A DNA stretch of 15,581 bases from Butyrivibrio sp. GTDB lineage: Bacteria > Bacillota_A > Clostridia > Lachnospirales > Lachnospiraceae. The stretch spans positions 1 to 15,581 of the forward strand of contig JAGOGF010000051.1 of assembly GCA_017996845.1 (NCBI GenBank). Direction: 5' to 3'. Shown here piece after piece: positions 1 to 9,625 of the stretch (its first letter is position 1; the number at the start of each line of letters is the position of its first letter). Made by a program: the position numbers and the translations under genes. The notes under the pieces are model-generated. The model was not told the DNA's origin. It made no database searches and saw only the letters and a list, made by a program, of their open reading frames with translations.

Positions 1-65
1 AAATATATACATCCCGATTTTTGGAAATATGGATTGCGCATATAACGCAGGAAGGGTGGCATAAT

Positions 66-404
66 ATGTCTAAGGGACTGGGCAAGTTTGTTCTGTTCTG
101 TGCTGCTGCAGGTGCAGCTGCTGCAGGTGTATATTATTACCTCAATAAAAAGGACGGAAAACTGAATGAAGATTCCGAAGATGACGATTTCGATGATTTC
201 GACGACTTTGATGATGACACGGACAGTACCTCCGATGAGCATGGACGTGGATATGTAAATATAGGTCACGGATCCAAGGAAACAAATCATTCTGATGACA
301 AACCTGATGAATCCACGGAAGATGAGTCTGATGCAAAAGCGGATGAAACGCCTGACGAAACAGAAGAATTTTTTGATGACGATGACGAATCTGCGGATAA
401 ATGA
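66..404 (+). CDS. Small membrane-anchored protein with highly acidic tail, unknown function
   Basis: The product is 112 residues. Residues 1-7 are short and basic, residues 8-27 form a hydrophobic Ala/Gly-rich segment ending in three tyrosines, and the rest is a hydrophilic tail. I count 37 Asp/Glu among the last 81 residues, including a tandem FDD run near residues 41-51. The likely picture is a single N-terminal membrane anchor or uncleaved signal with a disordered acidic tail; the side of the membrane is not certain. The ATG at 66 is chosen because a purine-rich ribosome site (GGAAGGGTGG, 50-59) lies 6 nt upstream. An in-frame TTG at 21 has no such site. It is a lone gene, convergent with the MocR gene and ended by a strong hairpin terminator. 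I do not recognise the family. Amino-acid composition alone should not be used to assign a function. Confidence 0.75.
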   Translation: MSKGLGKFVLFCAAAGAAAAGVYYYLNKKDGKLNEDSEDDDFDDFDDFDDDTDSTSDEHGRGYVNIGHGSKETNHSDDKPDESTEDESDAKADETPDETEEFFDDDDESADK

Positions 405-409
405 AAAAA

Positions 410-468
410 AGCTGTTGCAGCATAACAGGGTATATTTTAGGCCTGTTATGAAGCAACAGCTTTTTTTT
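410..468. terminator. Bidirectional intrinsic terminator between convergent genes
   Basis: A long two-part hairpin. The outer stem is AGCTGTTGC (410-418) with GCAACAGCT (453-461); the inner stem is CATAACAGG (421-429) with CCTGTTATG (442-450). Eight T follow on the + strand (461-468). Seven A precede it (404-410), so the - strand also ends in a U-tract. It can stop transcription of the small + gene and of the long leftward gene series ending with the MocR gene. Confidence 0.93.
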
Positions 469-492
469 GCTTTTTACGATGTACTACGAATT

Positions 493-1932
493 TTAGGAAA
501 GCCACGCTGTTTTCAGTAATCCAATACCCTTCTCCAGTTCTGTGACCGTCAGAGATGCATATCCCAAAATAACAGTTGGTCTGCTCAAAATTGACGGCAT
601 TGCATGCTTACTGTCATCTTTCAGTGCGTAATCGGTAAGTGCATAGACCTTGACTTTTTGCTTCGCCGCTGCTGTCAGAAGCTCCTTCTCTGTTCTGCCG
701 TCTTTGCAGGATAACAGCAGATGAAGCCCCGCGTCTGCACCCAATATATCGAATTGTTTTACAAAATCTTCCAGCTCCCGAAGCATATAATCATGCTTCA
801 TTCTGTATATTCTTCTCATTTTATTCATATAACGCTCAAAATATCCATCCCGTATGAACTCGTTTATAATTTCCTGATTGATTCTTGATACTGTCGATGA
901 AAAAAAGCTGCAGGTTTTATGATATACATCAATCAGTTGCTGCGGGAGTACCATATAGCTGACCCGTATCGCAGGTGCAATTGATTTGGAAAAGGTTCCG
1001 ATATAGATAACTTTTCCAAGATGGTCAGATGCCTGTAATGACGGAACCGGTTTTCCGCGATATCTGAATTCAGAATCATAGTCATCTTCAATCAGGTATC
1101 TATTCTCACCTTTAGCTGCCCACTGCAATAGTTCCATGCGCCTTGCAATTGACATCACGGTTCCTGCCGGATACTGATGAGATGGCATCACATATGCAAG
1201 ATCTGCATCTGTCTCCTCCAGTTCTGCAGCCAACATCCCGTTTTCATCCATACCAATCACACGGATTGCATACCCGAAATGCCGGAATATATCTGCCGCT
1301 CGCGTATATGTTACCTGCTCCATCGCCACCTTACGATAACCGATTATCTGCTCCAGCAGCATGAGCAGATAATCATTCCCCGCTCCTATTATGATTTGAT
1401 CCGCATCGCAGTTTACCCCTCTTGCCAATTGCAGATATCTTGCTATTGTTTCACGAAAAGTTCTGTCTCCCTGCGGCTCTCCTGATGAAAACATACTGCT
1501 TTTTGCATCTACCAGAATCCCTCTGTTTATTTTTTTCCAGGTCGCATATGGAAATCTGCTCATATCAATTGTTCTGGGTGAAAAATCAATCTCCGGGTTT
1601 TCTTTCTCCCATATTTCGAATTCTGTCTCTGTTTTATGATTACCCTTATTCCTGCTCATAATCCCCGGATAATTTATTTCAAAAAGATCTCCTGTTTCAC
1701 ATACGTAATATCCTCTGTGCGGTTTTGATTCAATATAGCCTTCTGAAAGGAGCTGATCATATGCCATTTCAACAGTAGTTCGCGATATCGTAAGAAAATC
1801 TGCCAGAGAACGAGTAGAGGGAAGCTTCTCTCCGCAGAGAAGCTTCCCTTTTCTGATTTCATTTCTGATATATTCATAAATTTGCTCATACAGGTGCCCA
1901 TTACCCTGTAGGATAATATTTAAATCAGTCAT
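493..1932 (-). CDS. MocR/PdxR-family transcriptional regulator (GntR HTH fused to aminotransferase-like domain)
   Basis: The product is 479 residues, typical for the MocR subfamily of GntR regulators. Residues about 10-78 are a winged helix-turn-helix of GntR type (YEQIYEYIRNEIRKG, then the GEKLPSTRSLADFL helix region). Residues about 110-475 resemble a fold-type I aminotransferase, with an EDDYDSEFRY block near 282-291 and a GTFSKS block whose Lys316 should hold PLP. Family members sense PLP or amino-compound ligands; PdxR activates PLP synthesis and GabR activates GABA use. The target here is unknown, and no divergent metabolic gene sits beside it as is common for the family. The ATG overlaps the TGA of the preceding DUF2225 gene by 4 nt (ATGA), implying translational coupling. 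It is the last gene before the two-way terminator. The family is confident; the ligand and targets are not. Confidence 0.93.
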   Translation of the reverse strand: MTDLNIILQGNGHLYEQIYEYIRNEIRKGKLLCGEKLPSTRSLADFLTISRTTVEMAYDQLLSEGYIESKPHRGYYVCETGDLFEINYPGIMSRNKGNHKTETEFEIWEKENPEIDFSPRTIDMSRFPYATWKKINRGILVDAKSSMFSSGEPQGDRTFRETIARYLQLARGVNCDADQIIIGAGNDYLLMLLEQIIGYRKVAMEQVTYTRAADIFRHFGYAIRVIGMDENGMLAAELEETDADLAYVMPSHQYPAGTVMSIARRMELLQWAAKGENRYLIEDDYDSEFRYRGKPVPSLQASDHLGKVIYIGTFSKSIAPAIRVSYMVLPQQLIDVYHKTCSFFSSTVSRINQEIINEFIRDGYFERYMNKMRRIYRMKHDYMLRELEDFVKQFDILGADAGLHLLLSCKDGRTEKELLTAAAKQKVKVYALTDYALKDDSKHAMPSILSRPTVILGYASLTVTELEKGIGLLKTAWLS

Positions 1933-2792
1933 TTTTTTACTGCTGCCTTTTTCTTTTTATCCAACAGATCCTTTAAATCTCTGGCACGATCCTTCATATG
2001 ACTGTTTGCCGTTCTGGATACCAAAATCTCTCCGATCATTTTAGATGCATAATCATATTGATCTGTTTCCAGATATAAAGCCGCCAGAAGATAATCCAAT
2101 GTCATGGTATTCATTCCGGCAATTGGGAAATCTTCTTTCTGTCTTGCAAGAACTAATCCGTCCAGTGCATTTTTCAAAAGCTCCGATTCTTCTTCATCAT
2201 TTTGGGCTTTCTTTGCCTCATAGTCCGGTGTCTGTCCCTGAATGAGGGAACCTGTTTCTCCTCGTATCAGCCACGCTGTTTTAAGGCATAAATATGCTTT
2301 TTCACTGTCCTTTGCACTTTTCACAATTGCATTTGCAAGCGCCAACTGATAACGTTCTCTTGCATCCTTGTAGGTATAAACATTTTTCTTTTCTTTCTGC
2401 GGCTTATAATGCATACAGATTTTATTTCTGATTTCATCAATCTGTCTTGCGGTGAGTGCATTGAAATATCTTCCCAGTGCAGCATATCCGCAATCAGGAC
2501 ATGCAATAATATCATATTTGATTTCATCAACCTGCTCATAATTCGGTTTGAGATCCATATCCACTTTTTTGACATGAACCTTACCTGTTCGAATTGTAAG
2601 AGCTGTAAATTCCTCCCCGCAGACAGGACAGGTATATTTTTTTTCATACAGGAAATCCATTTCTTCCGGCGCTTTTTCAACTACCACTGCAGGCTCTTGA
2701 TTCTTTTTGTCTGCACTGGTTTTGTCGTCGTATAGTTTTTGTCCTTCAAGATCCCCAAGTCCAAATTTACCTAATCCAGAAAGTATCGACAT
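1929..2792 (-). CDS. DUF2225 family protein with paired CxxC zinc-ribbon motifs
   Basis: The product is 287 residues. A Gly-rich N-terminus is followed by a charged linker. A metal-binding module follows, with CPVC at 55-58 and CPDCGYAALGRYF starting at 98, the pattern I associate with DUF2225. The two CxxC pairs most likely hold one zinc. Residues about 145-275 are helical and reminiscent of TPR-type repeats, and the C-terminus is a Lys-rich tail. There is no signal peptide or membrane segment, so it is probably cytoplasmic. The ATG at 2792 is preferred over an in-frame TTG at 2813 because AGGGGAAG lies about 5 nt upstream of it. It starts 40 nt after glnS, with no terminator between, and its stop overlaps the MocR start by 4 nt. 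The family function is unknown to me; a protein-interaction role is only a guess. Confidence 0.85.
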   Translation of the reverse strand: MSILSGLGKFGLGDLEGQKLYDDKTSADKKNQEPAVVVEKAPEEMDFLYEKKYTCPVCGEEFTALTIRTGKVHVKKVDMDLKPNYEQVDEIKYDIIACPDCGYAALGRYFNALTARQIDEIRNKICMHYKPQKEKKNVYTYKDARERYQLALANAIVKSAKDSEKAYLCLKTAWLIRGETGSLIQGQTPDYEAKKAQNDEEESELLKNALDGLVLARQKEDFPIAGMNTMTLDYLLAALYLETDQYDYASKMIGEILVSRTANSHMKDRARDLKDLLDKKKKAAVKK

Positions 2793-2832
2793 GTTCTTCC
2801 CCTGTTTCTTCAATTATTGTATTGTCTGCCTG

Positions 2833-4533
2833 TCAGTCTTTTTTGGGTAATACAAAAGAACTTTTTAGCGAGACAATCCTGTTAAATACTGGTTTTTGTT
2901 CTGATGTATCTTTGCTGTCTGCACAAAAATACCCGTTTCGTACAAACTGGAACTTGTCTTCCGCTCTTGCTGCTGCAAGCTCGGGTTCAAGCTTTGCATT
3001 CGGAATTATCTTTATTGAATCCGGATTCAAATTCAGAGAACCATCCTCGTTATATATACCTTTTTCCTCATCAATGATATTTTCATACAGTCTGACTTCT
3101 GCATTTACTGCCTTTGCAGCCGCAACCCAATGTATGGTTCCCTTGACCTTTCGTCCTTCAAACCCGCTTCCGCTCTTGGTTTCCGGATCATAGGTACAAT
3201 GTACTTCCGTTACATTGCCGTCAGTATCTTTGACACACCCTGTACATGTAACAAAATATGCATTCATAAGACGAACTTCATTGCCGGGAAACATACGGAA
3301 ATATTTCTTCGGAGGTTCCTCCATGAAATCTTCCCGTTCAATATAAAGTTCCTTTCCAAATGGAATCTGACGCATTCCCATTTCCGGAACTTCTTTATTA
3401 TTCTCAATTTCCAGCATTTCAATCTGATTTTCCGGATAATTATCAATAACCAACTTAATCGGATCCAGTACTGCCATCATTCTCTTTGCTTTCGGTTTGA
3501 GATCTTCACGGATACAATATTCCAGCATTGCATACTCAGCAGAAGACTGACTCTTGGAAATGCCACACATCTCGACAAACATTCGGAGTGACTGCGGTGT
3601 AAAACCGCGGCGGCGAAGTGCCGCAATCGTAACAAGGCGCGGATCATCCCATCCATCTACAATTCCCTGTTCCACCAGTTTCTTAATATATCTTTTCCCG
3701 GTTACGACATTGGTCAGATACATCTTGGCAAACTCAATCTGTCTGGGTGGATTCTGATATTCACATTCTCTGACAACCCAGTCATACAACGGTCTGTGAT
3801 CTTCAAATTCCAATGTGCAAATTGAATGTGTAATATGTTCAATTGCATCTTCAATCGGATGTGCAAAATCATACATGGGATAAATACACCATTTATCACC
3901 TGTTCGCGCATGCGTCATATGCGCAACACGATAAATAATCGGATCACGCATATTAATATTAGGGGACTGCATATCAATTTTAGCACGCAGTGTCATCCCG
4001 CCATCTGGTACACTCCCGTTCTTCATCTCCTCAAACATATGCAGATTATCTTCTACCGCTCTGTCTCTGTCCGGATCATTCTTACCTGTTTCTGTCAGTG
4101 TTCCCCTGTATTCTCGCATTTGATCTGCAGTCAGCGTTGAAACATAGGCTTTACCCTTTTTGATCAGTTTAACTGCATTTTCGTACATCTGTTCAAAATA
4201 ATCAGATGCATGAAAAAGTCTGTCTTCATAATCTGCTCCAAGCCACTGTACATCGCGAATAATGGAATCCATATATTCAGATTTCTCTTTTGTCGGATTC
4301 GTATCATCAAAGCGCATGTTAAATTTTCCACCATAAGCTTTTGCGATTCCATAATTAAGTAATATACTTTTCGCATGCCCAATATGCAAAAAACCGTTCG
4401 GCTCAGGCGGAAATCTTGTATGTACTTCCGTATAGACCCCATCTCTGAGATCTTTATCTATCTCCTGTTCGATGAAATTTCTGGAAGGAACATTATTCTT
4501 ATCTTCCCCTGGATTATTAATCAAATCTCCCAT
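2833..4533 (-). CDS. glnS: Glutaminyl-tRNA synthetase
   Basis: A class I aminoacyl-tRNA synthetase that charges tRNA-Gln directly with glutamine (ATP-dependent, cytoplasmic). The sequence aligns from memory along the whole length of E. coli Gln[19 protein letters not shown] carries the HIGH signature (residues 50-53 from this start), then [26 protein letters not shown], a GWDDPR block and the C-terminal anticodon-binding beta-barrels ([21 protein letters not shown]). At the KMSKS loop, where E. coli has VMSKR, this protein reads VTGKR (277-281). Start choice: ATG 4533 has AGGA 7 nt upstream and sits about 30 nt after the predicted transcription start. ATG 4554 (573 aa) has no ribosome site and would lie almost at the RNA 5' end. 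Many Firmicutes lack GlnRS and use GatCAB, so this fits Clostridia that carry it. The DUF2225 gene follows 40 nt later. Confidence 0.96.
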   Translation of the reverse strand: MGDLINNPGEDKNNVPSRNFIEQEIDKDLRDGVYTEVHTRFPPEPNGFLHIGHAKSILLNYGIAKAYGGKFNMRFDDTNPTKEKSEYMDSIIRDVQWLGADYEDRLFHASDYFEQMYENAVKLIKKGKAYVSTLTADQMREYRGTLTETGKNDPDRDRAVEDNLHMFEEMKNGSVPDGGMTLRAKIDMQSPNINMRDPIIYRVAHMTHARTGDKWCIYPMYDFAHPIEDAIEHITHSICTLEFEDHRPLYDWVVRECEYQNPPRQIEFAKMYLTNVVTGKRYIKKLVEQGIVDGWDDPRLVTIAALRRRGFTPQSLRMFVEMCGISKSQSSAEYAMLEYCIREDLKPKAKRMMAVLDPIKLVIDNYPENQIEMLEIENNKEVPEMGMRQIPFGKELYIEREDFMEEPPKKYFRMFPGNEVRLMNAYFVTCTGCVKDTDGNVTEVHCTYDPETKSGSGFEGRKVKGTIHWVAAAKAVNAEVRLYENIIDEEKGIYNEDGSLNLNPDSIKIIPNAKLEPELAAARAEDKFQFVRNGYFCADSKDTSEQKPVFNRIVSLKSSFVLPKKD

Positions 4534-4565
4534 TTCTGTTTCCTGACTTTCCATTTATTGTATAC

Positions 4566-4583
4566 CAATATGATAGCATATTG
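4566..4583. repeat. Perfect 7-bp inverted repeat over the glnS -10 element
   Basis: CAATATG-N4-CATATTG, 7 of 7 matching arms, centred on the predicted -10 element of glnS. There is no U-tract, so it is not a terminator. It could be an operator for a repressor or a hairpin. Its position is the only functional clue. Confidence 0.6.
4570..4578 (-). promoter_or_regulatory. Predicted extended -10 promoter for glnS
   Basis: On the - strand the sequence TGC-TATCAT is an extended -10 element (TGnTATAAT, one mismatch). The -35 region is poor (TTTTCT-like at 17 bp). The expected start of transcription is near 4562, which gives a short leader to the ATG at 4533. The element lies inside the inverted repeat at 4566-4583. 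It would let glnS-DUF2225-MocR be transcribed separately from the upstream genes. Confidence 0.5.
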
Positions 4584-4600
4584 ATTTCGGCAAGAAAAGC

Positions 4601-7330
4601 CTAAATATCCATACTTCTGGCCATACGCTTTCTTTTTGCAGTTCCACTTTCTTTTCCGGTCACATATTTTCCCTCAAATTCTTCACGCGTGATCGGTCTG
4701 TCAAAATAATAGCCCTGAATATAATGAACCTTCATATTTTCCAGCGCCTGATACTGTCCCTTTGTTTCAATTCCTTCCACGCAGATATCTGCTCCGATTG
4801 CCTCTCCCAGCTCTGCAATCATTCGGATGAAAGACTGTGAATAATTATCTTCCGCCAGATCTTTTACAAAATTCTGATCTACTTTAATAATATCAAATGG
4901 AAGTGCACGTATATTGTTCAGTGAAGAATATCCCGTACCAAAATCATCCAATGCCACACGAACACCCAGTCTCTTAATTTTCATCAGAATACTTTTGGTT
5001 CTGTCCAGGTCATTAATTGCCAGGCTTTCCGTAATCTCAAGCACAAGGTTCTGCGGATCAATCTGCGAAAAATCAATTGCATTTTGAATAATGTCGATAA
5101 TATCCGGCTGCAGCAGTTGCACGACTGAAAGATTTACATTGATCCGATATTCCGGATGCCCTGAAATATTCCACACCCTGCATGCCTTACAGGCCTCTTC
5201 CAGTACATGGTTTCCGATTGGATTAATCAGTCCCAGATATTCTGCAAGCGGAATAAACTCTCCCGGAGAAATAAAACCCATCTTGGAATTCCAGCGTACA
5301 AGTGCTTCTGCACCAACACATGGCGTCCCCTGTGTCTGATTATCCACAATTGCCTGATAATAAATCTCGAATTCCTCGTAATTTTTTACCATGGCATCGC
5401 GCATATTCTTTTCCATATCAAGACGTCTGCTTGAAGTGGAGTCTATGTTATCGGAATATCTTGCAATCCTGTTTTTCCCGGACTTTTTTGCTTCATACAT
5501 GGCAATATCCGCTTTTTTGATCAGTTCTGCAACATTGCTTCCTTCTGTCGGGAACTCGACTGTTCCCATACTCATCGTACAATAATAGTCCGCATCCTTT
5601 AAATACCAGGACCTTGAAAAAATATCCTGAATTTTTTTGATGATGTCTTCCACCAGTGAAAAGCTCTCTGCAGGTATAATAATAACAAATTCATCTCCGC
5701 CCATTCGGTAACAGGTATTATGAATTCCAGAAATAGACTGCAGACTTCTGGAAATTGTTTTCAGAAGAAGATCTCCATACTGATGTCCCAATCCATCATT
5801 GATATGCTTGAAATCATCCAGATCCAGATAAAATACCGCTCCCTTTTGTCCTGTCTGCTGTGCTTCATCAATATATCTTGCAAGGTCTCGTTCACAACAC
5901 ATACGATTATAGAGTCCTGTCAGAAAATCTGTATAGGCCTGCTGCTCAATTTTTTTCTGATACAGTTTCTTTTCCGTACTGTCATATATTGCGCAAAGAG
6001 AGACCTGTCTGCCATCCACCCAGGCAATGTGTGTATAATAGAGGTCATACCATCTGCCTCGTTCCTCATGGTAGATCTCATAATTTCCACTATGACTTCT
6101 AGCGGGTACATTTTCCTCAAAAAGTTCTTCCAGGGTTCCTTCTCTGAGTTCTTTTGAAAAATGACTCCGCAGACTTCTGTTGGCAAAAAGCATACAATTT
6201 GTTTTAATATCCCTGACATAAATTGCACTTCCAACATTATCCAGAATTGCTTCCAGAGACGCAAATGAACTTGCAAGTGAATTCTTTTGGATTCTTTTGG
6301 TTATAATACTCTGCAGAATTCTGACTGCATCACTCATAAATTTCACTTCGTCCAGGTTCCAGGTCCTGTCCTCGCGTTTTTCAGCAAAGCATCCATAGAA
6401 ACTGATTTCATCATTCACCTTAATTGGAAAGGATGCAATTGCTTTGATTCCCAGGATATCCAGCTGTTCTCTTTTCCCGGCACTGATCAATGTATCAGAA
6501 GAAAGCATGAGTGTTTTGTCCGAATGCAGGAACCAGAATCTTTCCAGATTCCGTATACTGTCAAAACTTGCAACTGTACCTTTTGCATTCCATTGCGCGG
6601 CAATATCCATCAAATCATCCTCTCTGTGCACTTTACAGAGAAATCCATGACTGATATGCAGATATTCACCGATCTGCCGTAATACGGTTTCCATAATTTT
6701 CTCGATGGTATCATCACTGTCAAGCTGTGAAACAATTTCCGTCATCACTGCTGCTCTGCGAAACTGATTGCTCATCTGCAGTTCAAGCTGTTTACTATTC
6801 TCACTCTGTTCCATCGCAGCATCACGGGAAACAAGCACATCAAACAGGACGCCCATCGATTCCCGCATCAGATCCAGTACATGATAAAAAGTATCTTCCT
6901 TTATGGAATATCTGAATTGATCAATTGGTGGAAAATGATACATATTATCCTGCAAATCAGCATCTTCAAGCACTGCACAGATAATCCATACAAAAACGAA
7001 ATTTGTTCCCCGCCTGACCGCCACTGCCGCCAGTTTGAGATTGGGAATTGCAGTTTCTTCCACAGCCTGATCCTCCAGGCTGCTCTCCACTACACGTTCA
7101 AATATTGCCTGAATCCTGTTATCCGTGATATTTTCTCTGATTTGCGCTACTTCATCTTTCTTTCCTGAAAAAGCAGTCACCGCCCTGCCGCTTCCATCCA
7201 GACAGCAGGCATAAACCTTTGAAGCTTCGCAGAAAAGATTCTGCCATTTCTGCAATATATCGAAATTCAGTTCGGCAAAGGAATTTTCTTTTTGACAAAC
7301 TGCCCTTGTCCCCTTCTCTGACTTCTGCAC
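4601..7330 (-). CDS. Hybrid cyclic-di-GMP enzyme: sensor-GAF-PAS-GGDEF-EAL
   Basis: The product is 909 residues from the GTG chosen here. Approximate order: an N-terminal sensory region (20-165, weakly PocR-like), a GAF domain (188-345), a PAS domain (353-455), GGDEF (460-625) and EAL (638-890). The diguanylate cyclase motif is intact (YRMGGDEFVII; GGDEF at 544-548), as are DFLTGLYNR and DLDDFKHINDGLGH. The product-inhibition RxxD motif expected before it is missing (GIHN in its place). The EAL side keeps the usual catalytic set: EAL (675-677), NVNLS, EITES, LDDFGTGYSS, IKVD, VEGIE and QGYYF. Both synthesis of c-di-GMP from GTP and cleavage to pGpG are therefore possible. No membrane segment or signal peptide is obvious, so it is likely cytosolic. 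Start: GTG 7330 has GGAGG 7 nt upstream, whereas ATG 7336 is only 1 nt from it. It follows guaB by about 50 nt with no terminator. Confidence 0.93.
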   Translation of the reverse strand: MQKSEKGTRAVCQKENSFAELNFDILQKWQNLFCEASKVYACCLDGSGRAVTAFSGKKDEVAQIRENITDNRIQAIFERVVESSLEDQAVEETAIPNLKLAAVAVRRGTNFVFVWIICAVLEDADLQDNMYHFPPIDQFRYSIKEDTFYHVLDLMRESMGVLFDVLVSRDAAMEQSENSKQLELQMSNQFRRAAVMTEIVSQLDSDDTIEKIMETVLRQIGEYLHISHGFLCKVHREDDLMDIAAQWNAKGTVASFDSIRNLERFWFLHSDKTLMLSSDTLISAGKREQLDILGIKAIASFPIKVNDEISFYGCFAEKREDRTWNLDEVKFMSDAVRILQSIITKRIQKNSLASSFASLEAILDNVGSAIYVRDIKTNCMLFANRSLRSHFSKELREGTLEELFEENVPARSHSGNYEIYHEERGRWYDLYYTHIAWVDGRQVSLCAIYDSTEKKLYQKKIEQQAYTDFLTGLYNRMCCERDLARYIDEAQQTGQKGAVFYLDLDDFKHINDGLGHQYGDLLLKTISRSLQSISGIHNTCYRMGGDEFVIIIPAESFSLVEDIIKKIQDIFSRSWYLKDADYYCTMSMGTVEFPTEGSNVAELIKKADIAMYEAKKSGKNRIARYSDNIDSTSSRRLDMEKNMRDAMVKNYEEFEIYYQAIVDNQTQGTPCVGAEALVRWNSKMGFISPGEFIPLAEYLGLINPIGNHVLEEACKACRVWNISGHPEYRINVNLSVVQLLQPDIIDIIQNAIDFSQIDPQNLVLEITESLAINDLDRTKSILMKIKRLGVRVALDDFGTGYSSLNNIRALPFDIIKVDQNFVKDLAEDNYSQSFIRMIAELGEAIGADICVEGIETKGQYQALENMKVHYIQGYYFDRPITREEFEGKYVTGKESGTAKRKRMARSMDI

Positions 7331-7337
7331 GTTCATG

Positions 7338-7342
7338 CCTCC
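7338..7342 (-). promoter_or_regulatory. Ribosome binding site that decides the GGDEF-EAL start
   Basis: A perfect GGAGG on the - strand lies 7 nt before GTG 7330 but only 1 nt before ATG 7336, so the GTG is the better initiation codon. The GGAGG itself sits in a three-codon reading frame (ATG GAG GCA TGA). Confidence 0.65.
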
Positions 7343-7382
7343 ATTTGGACAGATCTGATTCCTCCTGCTTAATTCAAATCTA

Positions 7383-8885
<1,503 letters not shown>

Positions 8886-8908
8886 TTATGCCATTGCCAC
8901 CGGTATGA

Positions 8909-9406
8909 TCAATCCGTAAATACTTTTCGCGGCGCAATGCTTTTGATTGCTTTGATTAATCCTTCGTTTGGTTCGATTATCACTTTATTTTTGCCATCAT
9001 AATACAGGACATATCTTTTTTCAGGCTTATTCTCTATTCCCGAACTGAAATCAAGCTCTTTATATGTTTTATTCTTGAATTCATCCAAATGATAGGAACC
9101 GAAAGGCGCAAGTATCTCCATACGTTCAATTTCAAATTTACCTGCGTTCTTGCGTTTGCTTTTATTCATGATCTTATCTATCGAAAGTTCACGTTCACAG
9201 TAAAGATATTCATATTCAACCTGTGTATTCAAAGAAACAAAATACACTGCTGCTGCCATCGCCAGTGCCAGTACCAGCAGAATCGGGTTCATCAGTCCCA
9301 GTATAAAAAAGCAGACTGTAAGCAATATACTCAAAACCTTAAGAAAATTCATTACCGTAGAAGGCTTTCTGGCAACCAGCCACTCTACATATCCAACATC
9401 ATCCAT
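8909..9406 (-). CDS. Small membrane protein, DUF6106-like, unknown function
   Basis: The product is 165 residues. Two hydrophobic segments (about 20-38 and 41-59) form a hairpin near the N-terminus. A soluble basic/acidic domain follows (YEYLYCERELSIDKI, then MEILAPFGSYHLDEFKNKTYKELDFSSG) and the protein ends APRKVFTD. This layout and these motifs match my memory of DUF6106 proteins common in Lachnospiraceae, a recollection that was not searched. The ATG at 9406 is preferred over the TTG at 9409 because AGGA lies 5 nt upstream of it. A TATAAT promoter is directly upstream and guaB is downstream in the same direction. The family has no function I know of. The soluble part probably faces the cytoplasm, judged only from the short N-terminus and even number of segments. 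Confidence 0.8.
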   Translation of the reverse strand: MDDVGYVEWLVARKPSTVMNFLKVLSILLTVCFFILGLMNPILLVLALAMAAAVYFVSLNTQVEYEYLYCERELSIDKIMNKSKRKNAGKFEIERMEILAPFGSYHLDEFKNKTYKELDFSSGIENKPEKRYVLYYDGKNKVIIEPNEGLIKAIKSIAPRKVFTD

Positions 9407-9440
9407 CAAATCCTGTCCTTTCTTTTTTGAAAGATATCTT

Positions 9441-9469
9441 ATTATACTTTAAACAAACTTGCAAGTGAA
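9441..9469 (-). promoter_or_regulatory. Predicted sigma-A promoter for the DUF6106-guaB-c-di-GMP operon
   Basis: On the - strand TTCACT (9469-9464), then 17 bp, then a perfect TATAAT (9446-9441). The expected start is about 9434, leaving a short leader before the ATG at 9406. The -35 overlaps the palindromic element at 9457-9480. Confidence 0.7.
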
Positions 9470-9480
9470 TGCAAGCGCTT
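9457..9480. repeat. Two short palindromes in the divergent promoter region
   Basis: ACTTGCAAGT (9457-9466) is a perfect 10-bp palindrome and AAGCGCTT (9473-9480) a perfect 8-bp one. GCAAG is also repeated directly (9461-9465 and 9471-9475). They overlap or abut the -35 of the leftward promoter and lie upstream of the rightward promoter. They may be operator sites; no known regulator was matched. Confidence 0.4.
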
Positions 9481-9547
9481 AATCGAATCCGTTTTTCTGC
9501 CTGTTATTTTTTGCATAAAATTTATGAAATCTTTCATATTTATTTCA

Positions 9548-9576
9548 TTGACCGGGATTCAATCGCAGATTAAGAT
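9548..9576 (+). promoter_or_regulatory. Predicted sigma-A promoter for the gene at 9626
   Basis: TTGACC (9548-9553), a 17-bp spacer, then TAAGAT (9571-9576). The start of transcription would be near 9583 and the leader about 43 nt. The 219 bases between the divergent genes hold this promoter, the leftward promoter and the palindromes at 9457-9480; nothing else was seen there. Confidence 0.6.
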
Positions 9577-9625
9577 AGTAAGGTATTTGAGAAAAAGCAT
9601 GCAGGCATAAGATGGAGGCATATTG

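Noticed and set aside
501..2282. 13-bp match GCCACGCTGTTTT in the MocR and DUF2225 genes.
   Set aside because: Both encode KTAW-type residues by chance; there is no further similarity between the genes.
6281..6300. Tandem ATTCTTTTGG repeat.
   Set aside because: Two copies of 10 bp inside coding sequence, reading through as ordinary codons (KRIQKNS) with no frame disturbance. It is a minor coincidence of Lys/Gln/Ile codons.
9481..9495. CGAA within the region upstream of guaB as a PurR box.
   Set aside because: Only one short core is present, without the inverted partner and spacing of known PurBoxes.
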